Below, in pieces: positions 19,548-28,540 of a stretch of DNA of 64,000 nt. A program made the translations under genes and the position numbers. Within the stretch, counting starts at the first letter, position 1; every line of letters begins with the position of its first letter. The notes beneath the pieces were generated by a model that saw only the letters and a program-made list of their open reading frames with translations, had not been told where the DNA came from and did not search any database. Source of the DNA: Marinobacter sp. LV10R510-11A (GTDB taxonomy: Bacteria; Pseudomonadota; Gammaproteobacteria; Pseudomonadales; Oleiphilaceae); the NCBI RefSeq assembly GCF_900215155.1, contig NZ_LT907980.1, forward strand, positions 4,092,001-4,156,000, given 5' to 3'.

Positions 19548-21805
19548 GCTTCTCTCAGTGCTTTTAACTTTTTATCTAGATTTTTGTAACGATTCTTATA
19601 ACAGTGCGCCAGAGTAGTAGCGTAGATCTGGCGAACGTCCTTGGCAAACTGCTCCACCGAAAAGTCTTTGGCAAACGTGAGAGCCTGTTTGGAAAGCGTG
19701 TTTCGCAGTTCGTCATCCTCCAGCAATCGCTTTACCTTTGCGCACCACTGATCCTGCCTTTCTGGCGTTTTAAAGCCGTTGAACCCGTCGCGGACAACGT
19801 CGTCGATACCGCTGGAGCGCACGGCGACCACGGGCAGGCCCGCGGCCATCGCTTCCAGAATGACCATGCCCTGGGTTTCAGATTTGGAGGCGAACACAAA
19901 GGCGTCGCCCAAACGATACCAAACGGAGATGTCCTCAGGCGGTACCGCACCCACAAGCGTGATATGGGATTCCAGGCCAAGCTCCTGGATTTTGTGTTGA
20001 AGACGGCCTTTCTGGTGGCCGTCACCGATCATCAGAAAATGAAAGGGCTCACTCGTTTCCTGCCGCAGCGCATTGATTGCATCGATCATGAAGTCGATGT
20101 TTTTCTCGTTCGACAGCCGAGATACGCTAATGAAAATCTTTTCGTCGTTCAGTTTCAGTCTCTTGCGAAGCTCTGAAATCTCTTCATCCGTTACTGCCTG
20201 AAAACGTGTGTATTCAATTCCTGTGGGCTGAACGAACGTGGGTGTTTTCACACCGATCATCTTAAGGTATTCCTCGGTTGAGTCGGTGGGCACGATAACG
20301 CCATCGCATTTATTGGCGAAGCGTTTGATCAGCGCGTGTGAAATGAGGTTGCGGAAGATCAGCCCTGGCAGCGGCACAAAATGGGCGTAGTGCTCTAACC
20401 TGGTGTGGTAAGTGTAGATGGCAGGCACTTTGAGCCGGCGTGCCATGAATAGGCCGAGCGAGCCGAGCCAGATTGGGTGGTGTAGGTGGATGATATCGGG
20501 ATGAAAGGCCCGAACTCGTTTGCGGATGTGGCCAAGAAAGATGTTAGCTAGCCGGAACTCGCGCTTCTCGCCCATAGTAAGAAGGGAAGGAACCCGGAGC
20601 ACGTGATCTTCAACCTCCGGCTGGTCTTTATATCGCGGTGCCACAACCAGCAGTTTGTCGCCAAGGTTTTCAAGGCCTCGCCTCAGCCTGGCAATGGAGA
20701 TGGGCACACCGCCAATAAACGGCAGGTAGTTGTTGGTGAACATGGCCACTCTTAACGGCTGCTCTAGCCAGGGCGTGGGGTCTAAATCGTAGTCCGGGTA
20801 GTAGTTCTTGCCGACAAAAATAATGGCGTAAAGTTTGATGGTGATGGCTGCAAAGATGGCCACGATCAGAAGGAAATTGACGTAGCCGGTATAAAAGAGC
20901 GAATAGACAAAGAACCATAGGCTTTCGAGGCGCTTCAACACCGGGTGCTGACCGACTTCAAGTTTTTGTAGTGTGTGGCTTACTCCGCCTTCTGGGCTTA
21001 TGTCTACGCGCACAAAATGGTAGAAACTGGTGTCATCGTTCATTACCAGCCCACCTGCGCCGCCGGTGGTGATGAAAAGCGTGTTGCCCAGCTGCTTCTC
21101 GGAGTACAGCGAAAGGTTGGCAGAGAAAATTAGATCAATGTTGTGTTTCTTTACAGTATCAAGCAGTGCACTTCGGAATTCGGAGGGTGCCAGATAATCG
21201 CCAGGCTGGTCGAAGAGTGCGTCTTCCTTGGGTTTGAGCGGCGGGTGCCCGATAAATAGGATTCTGGCGTTCGAGGTGTCCTGGCTCAGCAGGTCATCCA
21301 GCCAACGCATCTGCCACTTCCAGGGGGTTTTTCCGGTGCTATCCAGAAAAATCAGCCGGCTGCTGCCGGCCTGAATGCTATAGAAGTGGGGCCCGAAGTG
21401 GTCATAAAAACGGAAGCTGCCGAAGTCCTCATATTCGTGGGCGCCAAACGTGAGCAGGTACGGAATGTGGAGGTGGCCGAGGCTTCCATAAAGGGCACGG
21501 TATTTGTCCTCACCACCGCCGCTAACGGCATTGCCGGCGGATACGAGAAAGTCCATTCCCGAAGCATTGAGCTCCGGAATAATGCGCTCTTCGAAAATAC
21601 CGACGGAATTGTTGATGTTGCCAACCACTGCGAAACTGAATGGTTCGGTGGCAGATATGTCGCGATGAATCTGCTCTACCTGCTCGGTATGCATGCCCGC
21701 AAAGTCTTTCATGAAAAAGTTCAGGTAGGCTTTGTAACCCACCAGCAGTATTACGATTAGCAGGCAAAGATAGAACAGCAGCTTTAAGGGGTTTCGGAAG
21801 ATCAT
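19544..21805 (-). CDS. Fusion of degenerate metallophosphoesterase domain and GT4 glycosyltransferase
   Basis: A 753-residue membrane protein. A transmembrane helix (about 10-30) is followed by a calcineurin-like phosphoesterase domain (about 55-285), a second membrane segment (about 300-330), and a cytoplasmic GT4 glycosyltransferase (about 350-740). The transferase opens RVAMFTNNYLPFIGGV and carries the donor-site motif SETQGMVILEAMAAGLPVVA (E-x7-E). In the phosphoesterase domain the metal-binding motifs are altered: GNINN replaces GDxH, SAGNAVS replaces GDxxD and GAHE replaces GNHE. The domain is probably not catalytic. The gene overlaps both neighbours by 4 bp. It may glycosylate a lipid; the acceptor is unknown. 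Confidence 0.88.
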   Translation of the reverse strand: MIFRNPLKLLFYLCLLIVILLVGYKAYLNFFMKDFAGMHTEQVEQIHRDISATEPFSFAVVGNINNSVGIFEERIIPELNASGMDFLVSAGNAVSGGGEDKYRALYGSLGHLHIPYLLTFGAHEYEDFGSFRFYDHFGPHFYSIQAGSSRLIFLDSTGKTPWKWQMRWLDDLLSQDTSNARILFIGHPPLKPKEDALFDQPGDYLAPSEFRSALLDTVKKHNIDLIFSANLSLYSEKQLGNTLFITTGGAGGLVMNDDTSFYHFVRVDISPEGGVSHTLQKLEVGQHPVLKRLESLWFFVYSLFYTGYVNFLLIVAIFAAITIKLYAIIFVGKNYYPDYDLDPTPWLEQPLRVAMFTNNYLPFIGGVPISIARLRRGLENLGDKLLVVAPRYKDQPEVEDHVLRVPSLLTMGEKREFRLANIFLGHIRKRVRAFHPDIIHLHHPIWLGSLGLFMARRLKVPAIYTYHTRLEHYAHFVPLPGLIFRNLISHALIKRFANKCDGVIVPTDSTEEYLKMIGVKTPTFVQPTGIEYTRFQAVTDEEISELRKRLKLNDEKIFISVSRLSNEKNIDFMIDAINALRQETSEPFHFLMIGDGHQKGRLQHKIQELGLESHITLVGAVPPEDISVWYRLGDAFVFASKSETQGMVILEAMAAGLPVVAVRSSGIDDVVRDGFNGFKTPERQDQWCAKVKRLLEDDELRNTLSKQALTFAKDFSVEQFAKDVRQIYATTLAHCYKNRYKNLDKKLKALREA

Positions 21806-22860
21806 CCGGAAGTCCTGCGATTTCTAATCAGTTCTCTTTGCAACACAATCAAGCCAACGATCATGCCCAGATAAATGGTGACCAAGCGCCAGCTCACAAT
21901 AACCAGAATCAGATGGTTGCCTGAAAGGATATCGTTAAAGAAGCTGCCGAAAACACTTTCGGAAATACCAGAAGCACCGGGTGTGGGTGAGAAATACATA
22001 ATAAACGTCGTCACAACCAGCAGCCCCAGTGATATCACGTAATTAACGTCGTAACCCAGGCTATAAATCAGCAGGGCGGGAAAGCTAAACAGGCTAAGAA
22101 GAAACACAGCCGTGAAAAGAACTGACAGCGCCACAAACAGCGGCCGGCCCCGCAGGTAGTCACTGAAGCTATGGGAAAAGCGTAGCATCTCTCGTCGCGC
22201 CTTGAACTGCCAGTGCTTATGGCGGGTATCGCTGATCAGATGCCAGCGGTTAAGAAGCCTCAGTAGGCTGCTGAGCGGCCCGATGAGCCAGCGAGTACGA
22301 AATAGCAGAACAATGAAAAAGCCAAGATACAACAGGATGAAGATGGCCAGTGCGAAGCCTAGATCGCCGGTGATCGCTTGGCCGTCAAACGCATCCAGTG
22401 TCAGCAGAAACACCGGCGTGAGGGAGAAGATGAAAAGCACGGCCAGCACTGTTCGGATGGTAGTAGCGGCGGTGGCTCTGCCCACTGGGATCCCATGGCG
22501 ATGCAGATACCAGATCTGCGCGAAGCCGCCGCCGGTGGCCATAGGCGTAACGTTGGAGAAGAACAGGTTGATAAAAACCAAGCGAAATATAACGAGAAAG
22601 GACAAACGGTGCCCAAGTGCTCGCAGCGTGAAGTGCAAGCGCAAACCGTCGGAAATGAAATACACCAGCAACAGAGCGGCAACTGCAGCAAGGGCTTGTG
22701 GTGCAATCAGCTGGGTATCAAAGCTGATGTTATGCCCTGCGAATTGATCATATACGGTGTACAAGCCTGCAGCCGTTAGCACAATAAAGAGCAGGCTAAA
22801 CAGTATAAGGCGTCGTGCAGAGGTTCGTTGCTGGTAGCTGGTGTCGCTGATGTCAGTCAT
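21802..22860 (-). CDS. Flippase-like integral membrane protein (UPF0104 / LPG synthase TM family)
   Basis: A 352-residue polytopic membrane protein with about eight hydrophobic segments. The conserved segments VFINLFFSNVTPMATGGGFAQ and FSPTPGASGISESVFG are those of the lysylphosphatidylglycerol synthetase transmembrane/flippase-like family. It lacks the soluble aminoacyl-transferase domain of MprF, so it should not make lysyl-lipids by itself. First gene of the operon with the phosphoesterase/GT4 fusion (ATGA overlap). A joint role in making and moving a glycolipid is an inference. Confidence 0.9.
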   Translation of the reverse strand: MTDISDTSYQQRTSARRLILFSLLFIVLTAAGLYTVYDQFAGHNISFDTQLIAPQALAAVAALLLVYFISDGLRLHFTLRALGHRLSFLVIFRLVFINLFFSNVTPMATGGGFAQIWYLHRHGIPVGRATAATTIRTVLAVLFIFSLTPVFLLTLDAFDGQAITGDLGFALAIFILLYLGFFIVLLFRTRWLIGPLSSLLRLLNRWHLISDTRHKHWQFKARREMLRFSHSFSDYLRGRPLFVALSVLFTAVFLLSLFSFPALLIYSLGYDVNYVISLGLLVVTTFIMYFSPTPGASGISESVFGSFFNDILSGNHLILVIVSWRLVTIYLGMIVGLIVLQRELIRNRRTSG

Positions 22861-22899
22861 GGGCTGCCCGTCAGTATGAGACCGGCAGTTTACAGGACT

Positions 22900-23922
22900 C
22901 TAGTGGCCATAAACCAACATGGTGGTGTCTGTAATGGCAAAGTCTGTGAACTGAACACTGCCTATACTGGTCCCGCCTACTTTGAATACGGGCATGTCAA
23001 TGTCGGCTCGGAATTCGACGTCATGAATTGAAAGGCCTTCTTTGCCGGATACCGCCCCAGTGCGGCGGGAAAGCTTGGCAGTGGCGCTCGCCATGCCAAA
23101 GTGACCGAGGGTGTCATCGCCGCGCCGGTTATGAATCTGCAGACCTTCAATACCCACGGCTGCAAAATTGAACAACAGAATGACATCTGCAGCATCCCAG
23201 TTCAGGCTGCCGTTGGTGATTTCAAAGTGGGTGTCCAGCTGCAGTTCAGCCCCGGACACGACGTTACCATTGCTCAATGTGCGGTTTGAGCCGCTTGCGT
23301 TGCGGATAACCAAATCCGTAGGCCCTACATAGCCCTGCAACAGCACATCAGAAAATAGCGTGGCGGTACCTTCGGAGCCGTTGGCGGTAATGCTCTCCAC
23401 CTCCAACTCAAAATCCACCGCCTGCAAGTAGTCGGTCAGGCTGGTGGGGTCGCCATAATCGGTTGCGCCTAAGTGTAAAACCAAGTCGCCGCTGTTGAAC
23501 TGCTTGCCAAACTCGCCAGCTACAGAATACGTCGCCAACGCATCGGCAACATCGGCATTACTGGTGCTGAGAAGCCCCGCATTCGCCCGGCGAGCAATTT
23601 CTGAGAAACCGTGTTCAAGCACTTCACCGGTGCCTGCGATGTCCACGGTCAGCTTCATGTTGTCCAGAGTAGTATCGCCATGTCCGGAAAGCCGCATGTT
23701 GTTCACATTCAGCGAGCCTTCATCGGTCCAGGTCAGGCGATCAATATTGATTTTGGTTTCCAGCTCAATGGTCACACCGGCCTTGCCTGTTACCCCCGAA
23801 AGAGTGCCGTCATCCAATGGCTGAAATTCGGCCATTGCAGTCGTAGGCAAAGAGAGTGCAAGCACCCAGAGTGAAAGCGCTGTGGATCTGGTCGGGCGAC
23901 GACAGGTGTGCGGCTTAATCAT
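22900..23922 (-). CDS. DUF6160 family secreted protein
   Basis: A 340-residue protein with a signal peptide (basic start, hydrophobic core ALSLWVLALSLPTTAMA, cleavage after AMA). The mature N-terminus EFQPLDDGTLSGVTGKAGVTIELE is the recognised start of DUF6160 proteins, which are beta-rich exported proteins often found near pili or surface systems. The rest is made of alternating beta strands with repeated (S/N)LN-x-(D/N) patterns. No chaperone-usher genes are nearby. Function unknown. Confidence 0.82.
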   Translation of the reverse strand: MIKPHTCRRPTRSTALSLWVLALSLPTTAMAEFQPLDDGTLSGVTGKAGVTIELETKINIDRLTWTDEGSLNVNNMRLSGHGDTTLDNMKLTVDIAGTGEVLEHGFSEIARRANAGLLSTSNADVADALATYSVAGEFGKQFNSGDLVLHLGATDYGDPTSLTDYLQAVDFELEVESITANGSEGTATLFSDVLLQGYVGPTDLVIRNASGSNRTLSNGNVVSGAELQLDTHFEITNGSLNWDAADVILLFNFAAVGIEGLQIHNRRGDDTLGHFGMASATAKLSRRTGAVSGKEGLSIHDVEFRADIDMPVFKVGGTSIGSVQFTDFAITDTTMLVYGH

Positions 23923-23962
23923 GATGGCCCCGGTTTCATGGTCTGTTTTGTTTTTATGGGTA

Positions 23963-23983
23963 GGGAGCTTTAACCAAGCTCCC
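23963..23983 (-). promoter_or_regulatory. Perfect 8-bp hairpin in the leader of the DUF6160 gene
   Basis: GGGAGCTT and AAGCTCCC form a perfect 8-bp stem with a TAACC loop, 41-61 bp upstream of the DUF6160 start. On the minus strand it is not followed by a T tract, so it does not look like an intrinsic terminator. It could be a 5'-leader stem or a protein site. Only the symmetry is seen. Confidence 0.35.
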
Positions 23984-24085
23984 CGGCCGCAGGGGACAGC
24001 GTAACCAATGCAGCGGGAATAGAGTTTCGTTACATATTGTTACGATAGGCAGGAAATGGCGATATGTCTGTGCGTTCAGTCACAA

Positions 24086-24748
24086 TTATGCAGAAGACAA
24101 AGCACGCTGAATCATTACTTTCTGGTGCTCTGCAAAGTCCCGGATTACAGCTTGGGCCTTTTCTACATCCCGCGCCAATACCGCTTGCGGTAGGCGAGTG
24201 AAAAACTGGCTTGTTTGGTCCAGGTCACGGCGATAACGCTCAGCGCTCAGGTAGTAAGCACGGCTGACCGCTGGCTTAAAGTTTGAAAGCGCTTCGGTGA
24301 GATACGCATTGCCCACCAGCTCACAGCAGGCCTCCATCACCTCAAAACTGGCCTCCACCACAGCAGCAATATCCGCCGAAGGCTTTTTCATTTGCTCCAC
24401 CGCATTGCCTACCACGGCCAGCATGCGGTCCCGGTCGCTCTCCTGCCAACGCTCACAGAGCCTTGTCGCAAGCATCATCAACAGGTGCATATAAACGTCG
24501 TACAACTCAGACGCATGATTGGCGTCCAGCCTTGATGCGGCGGCGCCTTTGCGGGGCGTAATTTCCACCAGGTGCCAGCGTTCAAGGGTATACAACGCCT
24601 CTTTTACGGAGGCGCGGCTGACCTTGAGCTCAGTAGCCAAGGTGGCTTCCTGTATGCGCTTACCAGGCTGTATCTGCCCGGTCATAATACGCTCTGCCAG
24701 GTAATTGGCGATTTGCTCCGCCAGGGTGTTGGGCACCTTGAAATCCAT
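24086..24748 (-). CDS. GntR-family transcriptional regulator, FCD (FadR) subfamily
   Basis: A 220-residue DNA-binding regulator. Residues 8-72 are the winged helix (ERIMTGQIQPGKRIQEATLA, then VSRASVKEALYTLE). Residues about 85-215 are the all-helical FCD ligand domain with conserved His and Asp/Glu positions that commonly bind a metal and a carboxylate. FCD regulators often control lactate, glycolate or other organic acid genes, and lutABC is 2 kb away. A symmetrical site lies in the divergent region shared with the glyoxalase gene. The ligand is unknown. Confidence 0.9.
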   Translation of the reverse strand: MDFKVPNTLAEQIANYLAERIMTGQIQPGKRIQEATLATELKVSRASVKEALYTLERWHLVEITPRKGAAASRLDANHASELYDVYMHLLMMLATRLCERWQESDRDRMLAVVGNAVEQMKKPSADIAAVVEASFEVMEACCELVGNAYLTEALSNFKPAVSRAYYLSAERYRRDLDQTSQFFTRLPQAVLARDVEKAQAVIRDFAEHQKVMIQRALSSA

Positions 24749-24900
24749 AAAGGTTCTCTGAACTGATCTTAAACCGGCGGGCCATGAGACGGCTCAGCTT
24801 CGGCAGGAGAATGTATGGGCGAGAGTTTATCACACCCCGTGGTCTGCCCATGAACCGCTATATAGGAAGCGCAGCCCTTGAAATTGAGCAAAAACGCACG

Positions 24901-24915
24901 CAGGTATACAACCTG
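24901..24915. promoter_or_regulatory. Candidate GntR/FCD operator
   Basis: The 15-bp sequence CAGGTATACAACCTG has perfect 5-bp arms (CAGGT and ACCTG) around ATACA. Size and shape fit FCD-family operators, which are short palindromes built on GT-N-TAC-like cores. It lies 31 bp before the glyoxalase start and 153 bp before the GntR start, so it could regulate both. This is inferred from symmetry and position. Confidence 0.45.
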
Positions 24916-24945
24916 AGTTTTTAAAAGCAAAAAAAGGGAAACCCG

Positions 24946-25494
24946 ATGCCCAAGCATTTTGAGCAAGCCCCCGGCCTGCATGAAGAGTCAGTTCCAGAAA
25001 CGGAAGGCTACGTTTTCAACCAGACCATGCTTCGCATCAAAGATCCTGAGCGATCCATGGACTTCTATACCCGGGTGATGGGAATGCGGCTAGTGCGCAA
25101 GCTGGATTTCCCGGAAATGAAGTTTACGCTTTACTTCTTGGGTTATCTTGACGAGCGGCAAGCGGGCCTCGTGCCGGCGGACGACGCGCACCGGACTACC
25201 TTCACGTTCGGGCGCGAAGCTATGTTGGAGCTGACTCATAATTGGGGCACCGAAAACGACAATGATTTTACCTATCACAATGGCAACGACGAGCCCCAAG
25301 GTTTTGGCCATATAGGTATTGCCGTGCCTGAGGTCTACACTGCGTGCGAGCGTTTCGAGAGATTGGGCGTTGAGTTCGCCAAGAAGCCCGATGACGGCAA
25401 GATGAAAGGCTTGGCCTTTATCAAAGACCCTGACGGCTACTGGATCGAGATACTGCAGCCAAGCATGCTGGAAAAACAGCGTAAGAACGACTGA
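24946..25494 (+). CDS. gloA: Lactoylglutathione lyase (glyoxalase I)
   Basis: A 182-residue enzyme that converts the methylglyoxal-glutathione hemithioacetal to S-lactoylglutathione. This is the long, zinc-type form: the first metal ligand is Gln in [18 protein letters not shown], followed by Glu in MLELTHNWG, His in [12 protein letters not shown] and Glu in DGYWIEIL. Glutathione-contact segments TRVMGMRLV and [21 protein letters not shown] are intact. AAAAAGGGAAA precedes the start. The stop codon abuts the stop of the convergent transporter gene. Confidence 0.95.
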   Translation: MPKHFEQAPGLHEESVPETEGYVFNQTMLRIKDPERSMDFYTRVMGMRLVRKLDFPEMKFTLYFLGYLDERQAGLVPADDAHRTTFTFGREAMLELTHNWGTENDNDFTYHNGNDEPQGFGHIGIAVPEVYTACERFERLGVEFAKKPDDGKMKGLAFIKDPDGYWIEILQPSMLEKQRKND

Positions 25495-26457
25495 TCAGGC
25501 TGAAGTCTTCGGGTCGTTCTTCGGGGCGGCACCGGATTTTCTACCATAGCGCGAGGCCACAATCACCGCAGCGGTGAGTATCAGTGCGCCTGCAATGCCA
25601 ATCGGCCCCAAAACCTCCTCCAGAAATATCCAAGCAAGCAAAGCGACAAACAGTGGCTCCAGCGTAACGATAATGCTGGATAGCGTGGCTGGTGTGGTTT
25701 TCATACCTGCAAAGAAGCTCACGTAGCCGATGCATGTGGGCACAACGCCGATAAAAGCCACCATCAGCCAGTGCCTGAGTTCAAGATTTTCAATCCCGTC
25801 AAAGCCACCGCTGAGCAAAACCACGGGCAGCAGAATAAGCGCGGCTGTAAAAAAGCAGATGAATGCGGTGGTAAAAACTGGCGTGCCTTTGGAGCTGTAG
25901 CGGCTTGTTAGCGTGAACCCTGTGTAAACCAGCGCAGCCAGAAGCGCCATAAGTATGCCGGCAAGGCGAAGTGTGCCGCTAGTGTCCATATCGCTGAGAA
26001 CCAGCATGGCGGTGCCTATAACGGCGGTAATCAGCGCCATAATGGTCAGCAGCCCAGGCTTTTCTCCCAGTAGCGGAGCCGCAAGTATCGCGACCAGCAC
26101 CGGCGGCAGACACAGGGCAATCAGCGTGGCGATGCCGGCGCCGGTCAGATCGACTGCGAGCAGATAGCTGCCTTGGTAAATGGCCTGAAAAAGGCCAAGC
26201 GCGGCAAGGGGCGCAAGGGATTTCATATCCAATTGCCGAAGGGAGCTGCCAGGTGTTGCTGTATCTGTGTTGGCTTTCTTGAGCTGCCGTTGTTCTCTGC
26301 GCATCAGCATCCAGAAAAACGGCAAAGCAACGGCCAGCCTGAGAAAGGCGAGAGAGGTGGCATGCAGCTCAGTCTCGGTAAACAGGAATTTTGCAACGAT
26401 CCCCGTGGTCGCCCAAAGCAGGGCTGCCAGGGCGATTAGCAGAGCGCCTCGAATCAT
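25495..26457 (-). CDS. EamA/DMT-family transporter coupled to lutC
   Basis: A 320-residue inner-membrane protein with ten predicted helices in two EamA repeats, the first opening LLIALAALLWATTGIVAKFLF and the second LLAALVYTGFTLTSRY. The family exports or imports small metabolites. Its start overlaps the lutC stop by ATGA (26454-26457), so it is the fourth gene of the lut operon. Transport of lactate or a related metabolite is suggested only by this coupling. A lutP or lldP permease, which often accompanies lut genes, is absent. Confidence 0.9.
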   Translation of the reverse strand: MIRGALLIALAALLWATTGIVAKFLFTETELHATSLAFLRLAVALPFFWMLMRREQRQLKKANTDTATPGSSLRQLDMKSLAPLAALGLFQAIYQGSYLLAVDLTGAGIATLIALCLPPVLVAILAAPLLGEKPGLLTIMALITAVIGTAMLVLSDMDTSGTLRLAGILMALLAALVYTGFTLTSRYSSKGTPVFTTAFICFFTAALILLPVVLLSGGFDGIENLELRHWLMVAFIGVVPTCIGYVSFFAGMKTTPATLSSIIVTLEPLFVALLAWIFLEEVLGPIGIAGALILTAAVIVASRYGRKSGAAPKNDPKTSA

Positions 26458-27107
26458 TCTATAACCAGTATGATCAGTTCTTTGGGGCCGTGAACACCGT
26501 AAGCTAGGGTCTGTTCAATATCGGCAGTTTTAGATGGCCCGGAGATTAGCAGAGCATTTGTTGGCATGCCAGACGCCCAGTTTTGGGCGCCCATGGCTTC
26601 GTGAAAGGTTGTATAGAGCTCGGAGGCTTCCAGCACCGCAATATGGATGGGCGGCACCAGGCTCATCAAGCGAGGTTCGTCTGGTGTTGGCCACAGAATC
26701 AGTGATCCGGTTTCGGCAATTCCGCCCCTAGTGGAGGTGATGCTGGCATCTACATCGTTGAACAGATGGGATTGCCAGCTTTCGATAGGCTCGTTATAGA
26801 TCAGCAGTTCTGGTAGATCCTCCCGCGCGGAGTCACGTAATGCGTGGCCTATTTGGTGTGCGGCGGGGATCAACAGGCTGCGGACGCCTCGGGAGGAAAG
26901 AATGTCGGTAAGCTGCCCGATCCAGGATTCCTGCGTACACCGATACACCTCTCCGTGCACGGATTCTATGGTTTTCTGAAACTTCTCAATGCGCTCAGCC
27001 GTTGAAGAGGCAGGCCGCTGCAGTACCGTGAAGTCACATTCCGGAGCAGTCAGTTCGCCGCCACTGCGGTTGCGCAAGCTTTGTAAAATGGTGTCTCGGG
27101 AGTTCAT
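26454..27107 (-). CDS. lutC: Lactate utilization protein C (LUD domain)
   Basis: A 217-residue LUD-domain protein, the third subunit of the LutABC L-lactate oxidation complex. The conserved segment is ITSTRGGIAETGSLILWPTPDEPRLMSLVPP, and the C-terminus has YGVHGPKELIILVIE. The start at 27107 overlaps the lutB stop by ATGA (27104-27107), so the longer open frame is rejected. LUD proteins are thought to act with the iron-sulfur subunits in electron transfer. Confidence 0.92.
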   Translation of the reverse strand: MNSRDTILQSLRNRSGGELTAPECDFTVLQRPASSTAERIEKFQKTIESVHGEVYRCTQESWIGQLTDILSSRGVRSLLIPAAHQIGHALRDSAREDLPELLIYNEPIESWQSHLFNDVDASITSTRGGIAETGSLILWPTPDEPRLMSLVPPIHIAVLEASELYTTFHEAMGAQNWASGMPTNALLISGPSKTADIEQTLAYGVHGPKELIILVIE

Positions 27108-28540
27108 TGGCCGCGCTCCTTCATGCGCTCGTGGAGTGTTTTGGCGGCCAGTTTTGGTGCCGTTCGGTATCGCGTCCAGCCACCCAGTTGCCCCGGTTGT
27201 AGCTTGCGCAGGCGTGCTGCTACTGCCGTACCAAACCGATAAACGGCTGGGCGTGCATGCATCCAGCTCCAGCCTTTCCATACCAGCGCTTCCAGAGTGC
27301 TACGTTTCGCACCGTGGCCGCGTACTTTGGCGGGGTTGAGCTTATCGCCGTCCACAGATTCCTGGCGCAGGCGCACTAGCAAGTCCGGTATCGGGATTTT
27401 GACGGGGCACACCTCACCACAGGCACCGCAGAGACTTGAAGCCGTGGGCAGGTGTCGGCCTTCATCCAGCCCGATAAGGTGGGGCATGAGAATCTTACCG
27501 ATAGGGCCGGGATAGGTGGTGCCGTAGGTGTGGCCACCCACGCGGGTATAAACCGGGCAATGGTTCATGCAAGCGCCACAGCGTATACAGCGCAGGGTAT
27601 CCAGCAGTTCGTCATCCTGATAAATCGACGAACGGCCGTTATCCACCAGCACCAGGTGGACTTCTTCTGGGCCGTCGAGCTCTTCCGGCTTGCGCGGGCC
27701 AGAGATCATGTTGAAGTAAGTGGTGATGTGCTGCCCGGTGGCCGAACGGGTCAGCAGGGCCAGCAACGGCGCCACATCTTCCAGGTTGCCCACCACTTTC
27801 TCTATGCCGGTAACGGCAATATGGCAGGGCGGCACCGTGGTGGTCATGCGGCCGTTGCCTTCATTCTCCACCAGGCAAAGCGTGCCGGTTTCGGCGACCG
27901 CGAAGTTCACACCGGACACACCCACATCCGCATTCATGAACTTTTCACGTAGCTGCTGGCGGGCGCTGGCGGTTAGGTATTCCACATCGTTAGAAAGATC
28001 GGTGCCGGTTTTTTCGTGCAACAGCTCGGAAATCTCACCGGTATTTTTGTGGATCGCGGGCATGATGATGTGGGAGGGCGTTTCGCCGGCAAGTTGAACG
28101 ATGTATTCGCCCAAATCCGATTCTAGAGCTTCAATGCCACGTTCTTCGAGGTAATGATTCAGTTCCATTTCCTCAGAGACCATGGATTTGCCTTTGATGA
28201 CCGTTTTGGCATTCCGGGCGACACAGATATCCCGGACAATCTGGCAGGCTTCGTCGCCATCAATCGCCCAATGCACTTTGATGCCGTTTTCGGTAAGTTT
28301 TTTCTCAAGCTGTTCGAGCAGATCCGGAAGGTTAGCCAACGCTCGCACACGGATGTTGGCGCCCAGGTCTCTCAACGCTTCCAGATCCCAACCTTCAAAG
28401 GCGTCTTTACGCTTGGTGATCAACCCGTCCATAGCTTTGCGGAAGTTCTGGCGTATCTTTGGGTCCGCAATGGCCGCCCGGGCACGGGGGTGGAATTCTT
28501 TTACGTCGATGTGGTGAGGGTCTTGGGTTGATTGAGTCAT
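27104..28540 (-). CDS. lutB: Lactate utilization iron-sulfur protein B
   Basis: A 478-residue protein with an N-terminal LUD domain (about 60-290) and two [4Fe-4S] cluster motifs: CIRCGACMNHCPVY (about residue 315) and LCGACGEVCPVKIP (about 370). This is the LutB layout. It acts in oxidation of L-lactate to pyruvate in the cytoplasm. The start at 28540 overlaps the lutA stop by ATGA (28537-28540); the open frame extends to 28657, but that part is inside lutA. Confidence 0.94.
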   Translation of the reverse strand: MTQSTQDPHHIDVKEFHPRARAAIADPKIRQNFRKAMDGLITKRKDAFEGWDLEALRDLGANIRVRALANLPDLLEQLEKKLTENGIKVHWAIDGDEACQIVRDICVARNAKTVIKGKSMVSEEMELNHYLEERGIEALESDLGEYIVQLAGETPSHIIMPAIHKNTGEISELLHEKTGTDLSNDVEYLTASARQQLREKFMNADVGVSGVNFAVAETGTLCLVENEGNGRMTTTVPPCHIAVTGIEKVVGNLEDVAPLLALLTRSATGQHITTYFNMISGPRKPEELDGPEEVHLVLVDNGRSSIYQDDELLDTLRCIRCGACMNHCPVYTRVGGHTYGTTYPGPIGKILMPHLIGLDEGRHLPTASSLCGACGEVCPVKIPIPDLLVRLRQESVDGDKLNPAKVRGHGAKRSTLEALVWKGWSWMHARPAVYRFGTAVAARLRKLQPGQLGGWTRYRTAPKLAAKTLHERMKERGQ

